32,969 bases of DNA from Alphaproteobacteria bacterium (GTDB taxonomy: Bacteria > Pseudomonadota > Alphaproteobacteria > Thalassobaculales > Thalassobaculaceae). The position numbers and the translations under genes are program-made. The notes beneath the pieces were generated by a model. It searched no databases and was not told the origin of the DNA. It saw nothing but the letters and a program-made list of their open reading frames with translations. The stretch lies in contig JADHLJ010000002.1 in the NCBI GenBank assembly GCA_016780745.1, positions 1 to 32,969 on the forward strand. The letters run 5' to 3'. The first letter of the stretch is position 1. Each line of letters begins with the position of its first letter. Shown in pieces: positions 8,250-16,156 of the stretch.

Positions 8250-9843
8250 TGGCCCGGCCCTCCGATCCCACGGTGTCGGCGAGGTCGTGCAACCCGCCCA
8301 TCAGGAGGCCGACTTCCTCAACGGTAATAGCTTCGATATCGCGGGGCTCGGAGACCATGCCTTCGGAAATTACCACGATGCGGTCACAGATCTCGAAGAT
8401 CTCGTCCAAGTCCTGGGAAATCACGAGCACCGCGCAGCCGCGCCGGGCGAGATCCATCAGTGCTTGGCGAATGGTTGCCGCCGCGCCCGCGTCGACGCCC
8501 CAAGTCGGCTGAGAGATAATGAGGATGCCCGGCTCCTGCAGGATTTCGCGCCCGACGATATATTTCTGCAGATTGCCGCCCGAAAGACTCCCGGCCGCCG
8601 CCTCGGCGCCGGTGGTGCGAACATCGAAGGCCGAGATCACCTTGTCGGCGAAACTCCGGATCTCACCATGGCGCATCATACCGTTGGCCATCAATTTCAT
8701 GCGGGTCGCGGCGGTCAGGAAGGCGTTGTCCGAGAGACTCATATCCTTGACGGCGGCGTGGCCATTGCGCTCTTCCGGTACGAAATTAGCGCCCAGCGCG
8801 CGCCTTTCCGCGGGGTTGAGCGAGCCGACCGACAATCCGTCGAAACGGATACTGTCGGGCTGCCGTCGGTTCTGGATCTCTCCGGACAGAGCCGACATAA
8901 GCTCGGTCTGTCCGTTTCCCGCCACGCCCGCGACCCCAAGGATCTCGCCACGTCGGACCTTGAAGGATATTTCGCGCAGGTCGATACCGAATTGGTCCTC
9001 CGACGCGATGCTAAGCCGCGAGACCATGATGCGATCGGTTCGCGAAACCTCGCCCCCGTCACGCCGGGTCGGGGTCAATTTCTGGCCGATCATCAGCTCG
9101 GCCATGCCCTGCGCGGTTTCCTGGCGTGGGTCGCAGGTCGCCACGACCTTGCCGCCGCGCAGGATCGTCGCCGCTTCGCACAGCGCCTTCACCTCGTCCA
9201 GCTTGTGACTGATATAGAGGATCGCGCAGCCCTCGTCGGAAAGTTGGCGCAGGGTCTCGAATAGTTTCTCGGCTTCCTGGGGTGTCAGCACCGATGTCGG
9301 CTCGTCCAGGATCAGCAGCTTCGGATTCTGCAGCAGACAGCGCACGATCTCGATCCGCTGTCGCTCGCCCACCGAGAGCGAATGCACATGCCGGTCCGGG
9401 TCAAGCGGCAGGCCATAGCTGGTCGACACTTCGATCACCCGTTGCTTCAGCGCCGTCATGTCGCGCTGATCGTTCATGGCGAGGCCGATGTTTTCCAGCA
9501 CCGTCATCGCCTCGAATAGCGAGAAGTGCTGGAACACCATGCCGATCCCCAGATCACGGGCCGCGGCCGGGCCGGGAATGGCGGTCGGCGCGCCGTTCCA
9601 GGAGAGCGTCCCGCTATCAGCGCCGAGCACGCCGTAGATGATCTTCACCAGGGTTGATTTGCCGGCGCCGTTCTCGCCGAGAAGTGCGTGAATCTCGCCG
9701 GGCTTGATCTGGAAGCTGATCGAATCGTTGGCGACGATGCCGGGGAAGGCCTTGGTGATCCGGTCCAGCGCAAGCAGCGGCGCGGCGTCTGGAACTTCGC
9801 CGCCGTCTTGCTTTTCCGCCATCTCGTCGCTCTGTTGCGTCAC
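8242..9843 (-). CDS. ABC transporter ATP-binding protein with two ABC domains (BMP/nucleoside-type importer)
   Basis: A 533-residue fused tandem ATPase. The N-terminal domain has Walker A GENGAGKST (~56-64), signature LSVGERQRIEIVR and Walker B LLILDEPTSVLTPQE. The C-terminal domain has a degenerate P-loop (GVAGNGQTELMSAL), signature SLSGGNLQKYIVGRE and a Walker B-like ILIISQPTWGVDAGAA in which the usual Asp-Glu pair is replaced by Ser-Gln. That asymmetry is typical of sugar/nucleoside importers of this type, so only one site is expected to be fully hydrolytic. GTG start at 9843 with a GAGGAAGAG-type ribosome site; an internal ATG at codon 8 is possible. It follows guaD by 40 bases and overlaps the first permease. 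Confidence 0.94.
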   Translation of the reverse strand: MTQQSDEMAEKQDGGEVPDAAPLLALDRITKAFPGIVANDSISFQIKPGEIHALLGENGAGKSTLVKIIYGVLGADSGTLSWNGAPTAIPGPAAARDLGIGMVFQHFSLFEAMTVLENIGLAMNDQRDMTALKQRVIEVSTSYGLPLDPDRHVHSLSVGERQRIEIVRCLLQNPKLLILDEPTSVLTPQEAEKLFETLRQLSDEGCAILYISHKLDEVKALCEAATILRGGKVVATCDPRQETAQGMAELMIGQKLTPTRRDGGEVSRTDRIMVSRLSIASEDQFGIDLREISFKVRRGEILGVAGVAGNGQTELMSALSGEIQNRRQPDSIRFDGLSVGSLNPAERRALGANFVPEERNGHAAVKDMSLSDNAFLTAATRMKLMANGMMRHGEIRSFADKVISAFDVRTTGAEAAAGSLSGGNLQKYIVGREILQEPGILIISQPTWGVDAGAAATIRQALMDLARRGCAVLVISQDLDEIFEICDRIVVISEGMVSEPRDIEAITVEEVGLLMGGLHDLADTVGSEGRANG

Positions 9844-9883
9844 GGTCTCTTCCTCGTCGGCGGCCTTGGCCGCTTTTGCCCAA

Positions 9884-10357
9884 TCAATAGGGTATCTTGT
9901 CTTCCTTATCGCGCCATTCCTGAAAAATCGATCCGGCCTCGGGCGAAGGCAGATGAATCAGCGGAAGAGAGCGTTGGGCGATGGGTTTCGCCACTTCATC
10001 ATACAGGAACGAATCGTCGAAGCCGATCCGCGCGGCATCCTCGCGGTCATTGGCGAAATAGGCCTTGTCGATACGTGCCCAATAGATCGAGGCCAGACAC
10101 ATCGGACAGGGCTCGCAGCTTGCGTAAAGCTCGCAACCGGCGAGCGAGAAGGTGCCGAGGTTCCGGCAGGCTTCGCGGATCGCGACGACCTCGGCATGGG
10201 CGGTGGGATCGTTGCTGGAGGTTACCTGGTTGGCGCCCTCGCCGACGATCTCGCCATCCTTGACGACGACCGCGCCGAAAGGGCCGCCCAACCCCTTGCG
10301 CATATGTTCGCCCGAGATGGCGACGGCCCGGGCCATGAAACTCTCTGGAGTGCTCAT
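9884..10357 (-). CDS. guaD: Guanine deaminase, cytidine/deoxycytidylate deaminase fold (GuaD-type)
   Basis: A 157-residue zinc deaminase expected to convert guanine to xanthine plus ammonia. The zinc site is complete: His54 and catalytic Glu56 in TAHAEVVAIREAC, and Cys84/Cys87 in SCEPCPMCLASIYWAR. The region DREDAARIGFDDSFLYDE and the aromatic tail ending DKIPY resemble the Bacillus subtilis GuaD pattern, which separates it from tRNA-adenosine deaminases (TadA). ATG at 10357 has GGGAG about 8 bases upstream. It sits 16 bases after xdhC, and xanthine, its product, is the substrate of XdhAB encoded in the same operon. A broader nucleoside/purine deaminase specificity is possible. Confidence 0.9.
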   Translation of the reverse strand: MSTPESFMARAVAISGEHMRKGLGGPFGAVVVKDGEIVGEGANQVTSSNDPTAHAEVVAIREACRNLGTFSLAGCELYASCEPCPMCLASIYWARIDKAYFANDREDAARIGFDDSFLYDEVAKPIAQRSLPLIHLPSPEAGSIFQEWRDKEDKIPY

Positions 10358-10373
10358 CCTTCTCGCTCCCCGT

Positions 10374-11228
10374 CTAGCCGGACAATGACATTGGCGCGCC
10401 GCGTTCCGCCAGCGCTTGTTCGCGATATCGCAGAATTTGCGCCGTCACCGAGGCGGCGATCACCGCCGGTTGCTTGCCGTCGATACCGTCGATGCCGATC
10501 GGACAAACCAGTCGCGAGAGCGCCTGGTCGTTGTGCCCGCGTGCCTTGAGCCGGGCGATGAAGCGGGCCCGCTTGGTGGCGCTACCGATCAAGCCGACGA
10601 AAGGGAGATCGACGCGCCCAAGAGCCGCGTTCACGATGTCGAAATCCTGGGCATGGCTGTGCGTCATCACCAAGAGCATCGCGCCCGAGGGAATGTTCGC
10701 AACCTCAAGGTGCGGCGCGCGTGAGGGCAGGGGCTGGGTGTTGCCGCCTCCGCCATCGACCATTTCGGGGCGGCTGTCCACCCAGGTGATGTCGGTCTCC
10801 AGCGGCTCCAGCGCGCGAACCACCGCCTGACCGACATGGCCGGCACCGAACAACCACAGGGTCGCGCGTTCCGCCTCCACGGTCGCCAGCCATTGCTCCA
10901 GCGGCCTCGTGTTCCCGGCGTTGAGCGTTTGGTAGCGCAATCGTACCGAGCCGCCACAACATTGTCCGATCGCCGGACCCAGCGGGATGGTCTCGGTGTC
11001 CGGTAGCGTCCGATGATCCAGCATGCCGGCGCGGGCCCGGGTGATCGCACCATGTTCCAGCGCGCCGCCGCCGATGGTGCCGATGATGTCGCGCGCGAAG
11101 ACCAGCATCGCCGCATCGCCATCTCGCGGCGCCGAGCCGGCGGCTGCCTCAATGGCAACCAGCACGGCCGTCTCGCCGAGCGCCAGCCGCTCTTTCGCGG
11201 CATGGATCTGGCCCGAGAGCCCAGTCAT
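10374..11228 (-). CDS. xdhC: Xanthine dehydrogenase accessory protein XdhC
   Basis: A 284-residue XdhC/CoxI-family chaperone that binds the molybdenum cofactor, promotes addition of its terminal sulfido ligand and hands it to XdhB. Visible features are the N-terminal GSAPRDGDAAMLVF and GTIGGGALEH (XdhC_CoxI domain), QCCGGSVRLRYQ (~93-104), and the C-terminal Rossmann-like part with LWLFGAGHVGQAVVRAL and TWVDSRPEM, then VMTHSHAQDFDIV and LPFVGLIGSATKRARF. The C-terminal end PIGIDGIDGKQPAVIAASV is also typical. The ATG overlaps the xdhB stop by 4 bases (ATGA), showing translational coupling with the enzyme it matures. Confidence 0.95.
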   Translation of the reverse strand: MTGLSGQIHAAKERLALGETAVLVAIEAAAGSAPRDGDAAMLVFARDIIGTIGGGALEHGAITRARAGMLDHRTLPDTETIPLGPAIGQCCGGSVRLRYQTLNAGNTRPLEQWLATVEAERATLWLFGAGHVGQAVVRALEPLETDITWVDSRPEMVDGGGGNTQPLPSRAPHLEVANIPSGAMLLVMTHSHAQDFDIVNAALGRVDLPFVGLIGSATKRARFIARLKARGHNDQALSRLVCPIGIDGIDGKQPAVIAASVTAQILRYREQALAERGAPMSLSG

Positions 11229-13564
11229 GTCGTGCTCTCCCGGGCCCTCGTATCCTCAACCGCGGCGAGGACGCGCTCGGGTGTCGCCGGCATGTCGAGA
11301 TTGGCGAGCAGTCGCCCGCCGGACAGGCTTGAAATCGCGTCGGAGATTGCGTGCGGGACGGAGATCGCCAGCATCAAGGGTGGCTCTCCCACCGCCTTGG
11401 ATCGGTGAATGGTTTCCTCGACATTCTCACCCCGTTCCCACAGCGTGACCGTGAAGTGCTCGGGCCGGTCGCCGCAGGTCGGGATCTTGTAGGTCGATGG
11501 CGCATGGGTCGCGAGACGCCCCTCGTTATTCCAGAAGAGCTCCTCGGTGGTGAGCCACCCCATGCCTTGGATAAACCCTCCCTCGACCTGGCCGAGATCG
11601 ATCACCGGGTTAAGCGACTTGCCAACGTCATGCAGGATATCAACCGCCAAGACCTTGGACTCGCCGGTCAGCGTGTCGATCGCGACCTCGGTTACCGCCG
11701 CGCCATAAGCGAAGTAATAGAAGGGTCTTCCCGACGCGGTCTCGCGGTCGTATTGGATCTTCGGCGTCCGATAAAATCCGGTCGCCGACAATTGCACCCG
11801 GTCGAGATAGGCGAGTTTCACCAACTCGGCGAAGGACAACTCATGATCGCCGGCTCTAACGCGATTGGCGCGGAAGGTCACATCGCTCTCGGCGACCCCG
11901 AAACGTCGCGCGGCGAACGCGACCAATCGCTCGCGGATGGTCCGAGCCGCCGCCAACGCCGCCATGCCGTTCATGTCCGATCCCGATGAGGCCGCCGTCG
12001 CCGAGGTGTTCGGCACCTTGCCGGTATTGGTGGCGCTGATCTTGATCCGGTCGAGATCGATCTGAAATTCCTCGGCCACGACCTGGGCGACCTTGATGAA
12101 CAGGCCTTGGCCCATCTCGGTACCGCCGTGATTCAGATGCACGCTGCCATCGGTATAGACGTGGATCAGCGCACCGGCCTGGTTCAGGAAGGTGGTGGTG
12201 AAGGAAATCCCGAACTTCACCGGGGTCAGCGCGATGCCGCGTTTCAAAATCAGGCTTTTCGCATTGAAGGTTTCGATCTCGGCCCGCCGTTCGACATAGC
12301 GGGCGCTGGCGGACAATTCATCGATCAATTGATCGGCGACATTATCCTCGACGGTCATGTGATAGGGCGTGACGTCCCGGCCGGGCCCACCATAGAGATT
12401 GCGCCGCCGCACCTCCAGCGGATCAAGGCCTAACGCGCGGGCGATCGCTTCGATGACACGTTCTATCACCACCATGCCCTGGGGCCCGCCGAAGCCGCGA
12501 AAGGCCGTGTTCGAGACCGTGTTGGTCCGACATCGATGCGCGGTGATCTCGACATTATCCAGGTAATAGCAATTGTCGGCGTGAAACATCGCCCGGTCGA
12601 CGATCGCGCCCGAAAGATCCGCCGAGAAGCCGCAACGCGCGGCCATGTCGATGGCCAGTCCTTGGATCACTCCATCCTCGCCGAAGCCGACATCGTAATC
12701 GGCGAGGAAGTCGTGGCGCTTGCCGGTCATGATCATGTCGTCGTCGCGATCGAGGCGCATCTTCGCGGCCCGCCCGGTCTTGACCGCCGCCAGCGCGGCC
12801 AGGGCCGCCCATTGCGAGGCCTGGGTCTCCTTGCCGCCAAAGCCGCCCCCCATGCGCCGGACCTCGACGGTGACCGCGTTATCGGGGCGGCCCAGGACCT
12901 TGGCGACGTTGTGCTGAACCTCCGAGGGGTGTTGGGTCGAACAATGCACCAGGACGTCGCCATCCTCGCCCGGGATCGCCAGCGAGACTTGACCTTCGAG
13001 ATAGAAATGATCCTGGCCCCCGATCTCTATCCGTCCCTTGAGGCGCTTCGGCGCCGTCTCGAGGGCGCTATCAGGTTCCCCCCGGCGCATGGTGTGCGGG
13101 TCGAGGACGAAGGATTTCTTGGCCAGCGCGTCCTCGATGGTAAGGATCGCGTCCAGCGGCTCAATCTCGACCTCGGCGAGGCCGATGGCGGCGCGCGCCT
13201 GCTCGATGGTTTCCGCCGCGACGGCGAATAGCGGCTGGCCTTGGAAATGCACGACCCCGTCGGCAAGGCAAGGATCGTCATTAGTACCGGTTGGGCTGAC
13301 ATCGTTCTGGCCCGGAATATCGGTCGCCGTCAAAACACAAGCGACGCCGGGTGCCTCGCGTGCCTGTGACACATTAAGCTTGATGATCCGGCCATGGGCG
13401 ATGGTCGATTTCGCGGCCACGACGTGCAGGCAACCCAACGGCTCGACGATATCGTCGATATAGAACGCCTCTCCGGTGACATGCTTGGCGCCGCTGTCAT
13501 GGGGAAGCTTTTCGCGGACCCCGCCCTGGATCCGCGCGCTTGTAAAGGTTTGCGCCTCAAACAC
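11225..13564 (-). CDS. xdhB: Xanthine dehydrogenase molybdopterin-binding subunit XdhB
   Basis: The 779-residue large subunit that binds the molybdenum cofactor and oxidises hypoxanthine to xanthine and xanthine to urate. GGGFGGKETQ at 239-248, TAFRGFGGPQG near 350, GGTEMGQGLFIKVAQV and SATNTGKVPNTSATAASSG mark cofactor contacts. The catalytic glutamate is Glu727 in VGEPPLMLAISV. Length is standard for a bacterial XdhB and no domain is missing. The GTG start at 13564 has GGAGG 6 bases upstream and overlaps the xdhA stop by 8 bases. Coupling to xdhA before and xdhC after gives the common xdhABC order. The holoenzyme is cytoplasmic, an (AB)2 complex in characterised relatives. Confidence 0.97.
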   Translation of the reverse strand: MFEAQTFTSARIQGGVREKLPHDSGAKHVTGEAFYIDDIVEPLGCLHVVAAKSTIAHGRIIKLNVSQAREAPGVACVLTATDIPGQNDVSPTGTNDDPCLADGVVHFQGQPLFAVAAETIEQARAAIGLAEVEIEPLDAILTIEDALAKKSFVLDPHTMRRGEPDSALETAPKRLKGRIEIGGQDHFYLEGQVSLAIPGEDGDVLVHCSTQHPSEVQHNVAKVLGRPDNAVTVEVRRMGGGFGGKETQASQWAALAALAAVKTGRAAKMRLDRDDDMIMTGKRHDFLADYDVGFGEDGVIQGLAIDMAARCGFSADLSGAIVDRAMFHADNCYYLDNVEITAHRCRTNTVSNTAFRGFGGPQGMVVIERVIEAIARALGLDPLEVRRRNLYGGPGRDVTPYHMTVEDNVADQLIDELSASARYVERRAEIETFNAKSLILKRGIALTPVKFGISFTTTFLNQAGALIHVYTDGSVHLNHGGTEMGQGLFIKVAQVVAEEFQIDLDRIKISATNTGKVPNTSATAASSGSDMNGMAALAAARTIRERLVAFAARRFGVAESDVTFRANRVRAGDHELSFAELVKLAYLDRVQLSATGFYRTPKIQYDRETASGRPFYYFAYGAAVTEVAIDTLTGESKVLAVDILHDVGKSLNPVIDLGQVEGGFIQGMGWLTTEELFWNNEGRLATHAPSTYKIPTCGDRPEHFTVTLWERGENVEETIHRSKAVGEPPLMLAISVPHAISDAISSLSGGRLLANLDMPATPERVLAAVEDTRARESTT

Positions 13565-15044
13565 GCGTGCCTCCGTCCGCCGAGTCCAGGGCCAGCGCGC
13601 CAGGCCCGATGAGCCGGGTTTGGGTTTCCGCTTGCGTCGTTTCGATGAAGGCCTTGGTGAGCAGGTTGCGAGCCACGGAGAGGCGATAATCCGCCGAAGC
13701 GCGCATGTCCGAGATCGGTTGAAACTCCTCGGTCAGGGCATCTCGCGCGGCGGCGAGCGTGATCTCGTTCCAGGGTTTGCCGATCAGGGCCGCTTCGCAG
13801 GCCCGGGCGCGTTTCGGTGTTGCGGCCATGCCGCCGAAGCAGATCCGCGCCGATTGGAGCCGACCATTGGTGACGCTCAGATTGAAGGCCCCGAGCACGG
13901 CGGTGATGTCTTGGTCGAAACGTTTGGAGATTTTGTAACAGCGCAACCGTCCCGCCTGGGAGAGCGGCACACGAACCTTCTCCACGAATTCGCCGGGCTC
14001 CAGGTCCTGTTTGCCATAGGCGATGAAGAAATCCTCCAGCGGGATTTCTCGACTATTCTCGCCACGGCGAAGCACGAGGCGCGCGTCGAGCGCGATCAAC
14101 GCCGGCGGCATATCTCCGATGGGAGAGCCATTGGCGATATTGCCGCCGATGGTGCCGGCGTTGCGGATCTGGCGGGACCCGATGCGCCGTATCAACTCGC
14201 CAAGATCCGGCGCGTGCTCGGCGATCGCCTCCAGGGCGTCCTCGTAGGTGACGCCGGCGCCGATCTCGAGTTCGCCATTCGTTATCGTCAGGCGCTTCAG
14301 GTCGTCGATCGCACCGAGATAGATCACCGGATCAAGGCGGCGGTGCTGTTTGGTGACCCAGAGCCCGACATCCGTCGCGCCCGCGAGCAGACAAGCCTCT
14401 GGATAGTCTCCCAGCAACTGAGAAAGATCGTCGATGCTTGTCGGCGCGAAGTAGCGGGTGCCGTCGGATACCAGCGCCAAGGCCCCGTCGGGTCCGATCG
14501 CGGCGAGACGCTCGGCGATGGAATCGCGGTCCAAAGGTCCGCCTTTAAGCGCCTGGGAAGGGCCCATCTTTCGAGCCGCCTCGATGATCGGGCCGTAACC
14601 GGTGCAGCGACAGAGATTGCCGGCCAGCGCGTCGTCGATCCGCCCGCGGTCCATCGCGCCGCCCTCTGCTTGCAAGGCGACCATCGACATCACGAAGCCC
14701 GGCGTGCAGAACCCGCATTGCGAGCCATGCGCCTCGACCATGGCGGTTTGCACCGGATGCGGCGCGCCATCCGCGGCTTTCAGGTGCTCGACCGTCAGGA
14801 GTTGCTTGCCGTTGAGGGTTGGCAGGAACTGGATGCAGGCATTGACGGCGCGATACCGCATGGCCCCATCCGAAAGCTCGCCCAGGACCACGGTGCAGGC
14901 GCCGCAATCGCCCTCGGCGCAACCTTCCTTGGTGCCGGTCAGGCGTTCCTCGCGACGGAGGTAATTCAGGACCGTCATGGTCGGATCGATATCGGAGATC
15001 CGGCGTTCTTCGTCTCCCAACAGAAAGCGGATCTCATCTCTCAC
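13557..15044 (-). CDS. xdhA: Xanthine dehydrogenase small subunit XdhA (2Fe-2S and FAD)
   Basis: A 495-residue subunit that carries electrons from the molybdenum site to NAD+. Two [2Fe-2S] clusters are readable: the plant-ferredoxin type with Cys42, Cys47 and Cys50 in KEGCAEGDCGACTVVL plus Cys70, and the second with Cys110, Cys113, Cys145 and Cys147 (QCGFCTPGF and NLCRCTGYGP). The FAD domain follows with LLAGATDVGLWVTKQHR, GTIGGNIANGSPIGD and the C-terminal CO-dehydrogenase flavin domain. GTG start at 15044, with GGGAG 7-8 bases upstream; the nearby ATG is out of frame. It follows hiuH by 12 bases. Confidence 0.97.
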   Translation of the reverse strand: MRDEIRFLLGDEERRISDIDPTMTVLNYLRREERLTGTKEGCAEGDCGACTVVLGELSDGAMRYRAVNACIQFLPTLNGKQLLTVEHLKAADGAPHPVQTAMVEAHGSQCGFCTPGFVMSMVALQAEGGAMDRGRIDDALAGNLCRCTGYGPIIEAARKMGPSQALKGGPLDRDSIAERLAAIGPDGALALVSDGTRYFAPTSIDDLSQLLGDYPEACLLAGATDVGLWVTKQHRRLDPVIYLGAIDDLKRLTITNGELEIGAGVTYEDALEAIAEHAPDLGELIRRIGSRQIRNAGTIGGNIANGSPIGDMPPALIALDARLVLRRGENSREIPLEDFFIAYGKQDLEPGEFVEKVRVPLSQAGRLRCYKISKRFDQDITAVLGAFNLSVTNGRLQSARICFGGMAATPKRARACEAALIGKPWNEITLAAARDALTEEFQPISDMRASADYRLSVARNLLTKAFIETTQAETQTRLIGPGALALDSADGGTRV

Positions 15045-15056
15045 CGGCTGGCTCCC

Positions 15057-15407
15057 TTAGCTTCCACGATAAGTGGAATAGCCGTAGGGCGAAAGCAGCA
15101 ACGGCACATGATAGTGCGAGCCCGGCTCGGCGATCCCGAAACGGATCATCACCTCGTCCAGAAACGCCGGATCGGGGATCTCGATCCCTTGCGCCCGGAA
15201 ATAGTCACCAGCGTGAAAAACCAGCTCGTACCGCCCGACGCGAAAAACGTCCTGATCCATTAACGGCGCGTCGCAGCGCCCGTCGTGATTGGTGACGGTA
15301 TCGACCAGCGGCTCGCGTTCCTGGGAGAGGTCAAATAATTCGATCCGAACACCACTCGCCGGACGCCCCGAGGTTGTGTCGAGCACATGCGTCGTCAAGC
15401 GGCCCAT
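15057..15407 (-). CDS. hiuH: 5-hydroxyisourate hydrolase (transthyretin-like)
   Basis: A 116-residue HIUase that hydrolyses 5-hydroxyisourate, the product of urate oxidation, to OHCU. All signature residues are present: His7 in [14 protein letters not shown], Arg44 in [10 protein letters not shown], His98 in [18 protein letters not shown] and the C-terminal YRGS. I chose the ATG at 15407 because it has GGGAGA 7-9 bases upstream and gives the family's usual length; the open frame extends to 15491 but adds an unrelated 28-residue tail. It is the first gene of the purine cluster and so lies next to its likely promoter. Its presence implies urate oxidation in this cell, although no uricase gene is seen in this window. 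Confidence 0.95.
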   Translation of the reverse strand: MGRLTTHVLDTTSGRPASGVRIELFDLSQEREPLVDTVTNHDGRCDAPLMDQDVFRVGRYELVFHAGDYFRAQGIEIPDPAFLDEVMIRFGIAEPGSHYHVPLLLSPYGYSTYRGS

Positions 15408-15472
15408 CGCACTCTCCCAATCTGTCTTCAACTTGTCGGGCTGTTGTATCGAAGGAGACGGTCGCATGGCTA

Positions 15473-15521
15473 AGATTATCAGGAAATCCACGATAATTCG
15501 GAAATACTATCAAAATTATCG
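15473..15521. promoter_or_regulatory. Candidate operator/promoter zone of the purine operon
   Basis: This AT-rich patch stands out in GC-rich DNA, about 65 bases before hiuH. It holds a perfect inverted repeat, CGATAATT at 15491-15498 and AATTATCG at 15514-15521, with 15 bases between and about 23 bases centre to centre, or two helical turns. A related AGATTATC lies at 15473-15480. A dimeric or LysR/TetR-like regulator could bind here. No convincing -35/-10 pair was found, and no regulator gene is in the window. The role is inference. Confidence 0.35.
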
Positions 15522-15556
15522 AGAAGGTGTGGCGGGGGAAGTCAATCCCCATTCCC

Positions 15557-16060
15557 GTATCCCTGGGCTTGACCCAGGGCCTCTTCCGCCGTTGGTTCCG
15601 TCTGACGCGGTGGGTCGAGCCCGGTTGGCCGGGGGGGCGGGGTCCTTCGACCATTTTGGAACTGGTGAAGGCCGGTGGAGGCGGCCCTGGCTTTCGCCAG
15701 GGATACGCGGAGGGTCGTATCCCTGGGCTTGACCCAGGGCCCCTTCCGCTGGCGGTTCCGCAAGGCGGGGTGGGGCGAGCCCGGTTGGTGGGGCGGGCGG
15801 GGTCCTTCGACCATATTGGAACCGGTGAAGGCCGGCGGAGGCGGCCCTGGCTTTCGCCAGGGATACGCGGAGGGTCGTATCCCTGGGCTTGACCCAGGGC
15901 CCCTTCCGCTGGCGGTTCCGCAAGGCGGGGTGGGCGGGGTCCTTCGACCATTTTGGAACTGGTGAAGGCCGGCGGAGGCGGCCCTGGCTTTCGCCAGGGA
16001 TACGCGGAGGGTCGTATCCCTGGGCTTGACCCAGGGCCGCTTCCGCCGTCGGTTCCGCTT
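15557..16060. repeat. Tandem array of ~160-base hairpin-ended repeat units (three full, one partial)
   Basis: Units run 15557-15716 (160 bases), 15717-15876 (160), 15877-16013 (137, with an internal 23-base deletion) and a partial unit from 16014. Each begins GTATCCCTGGGCTTGACCCAG, a 7-pair stem with a CTTGA loop, and ends with CCCTGGCTTTCGCCAGGG, a 7-pair stem with a TTTC loop, followed by ATACGCGGAGGGTC. The two ends are inverted copies of each other over GTATCCCTGG, so each unit resembles a small non-autonomous element or a REP/BIME pair. Units 2 and 3 are nearly identical apart from the deletion; unit 1 is more diverged. Open frames through the array encode only repeated Pro/Gly/Arg strings and are not taken as genes. 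Confidence 0.93.
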
Positions 16061-16156
16061 GGCCTTGCGGCGGCTTTGGAAGGCGGTGTTCATGGCGACG
16101 GGTTCCGTGCGAATATTTCCAACATCACGCCCCATCCGACCCTGGAGACATTCCCG

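Noticed and set aside
6909-8327. A 472-codon plus-strand open frame over the permease genes
   Set aside because: Its translation is a low-complexity string rich in Gln, Asp, Arg and His, as expected for the complement of hydrophobic permease codons. The minus-strand permeases are clear family members.
13476-15263. A 595-codon open frame on the plus strand
   Set aside because: It is antisense to xdhA, whose protein has two complete Fe-S motifs and an FAD domain. Long antisense frames are expected in GC-rich DNA, and its translation shows no recognisable domain.
15557-16060. The tandem array as a CRISPR
   Set aside because: Repeat period is 160 bases with the whole unit conserved, with no short repeats separated by unique spacers and no cas genes.
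15953-16156. N-terminal extension of the epoxide hydrolase into the repeat array
   Set aside because: The first 68 codons translate repeat sequence. The ATG at 16157 has its own ribosome site and gives normal family length.
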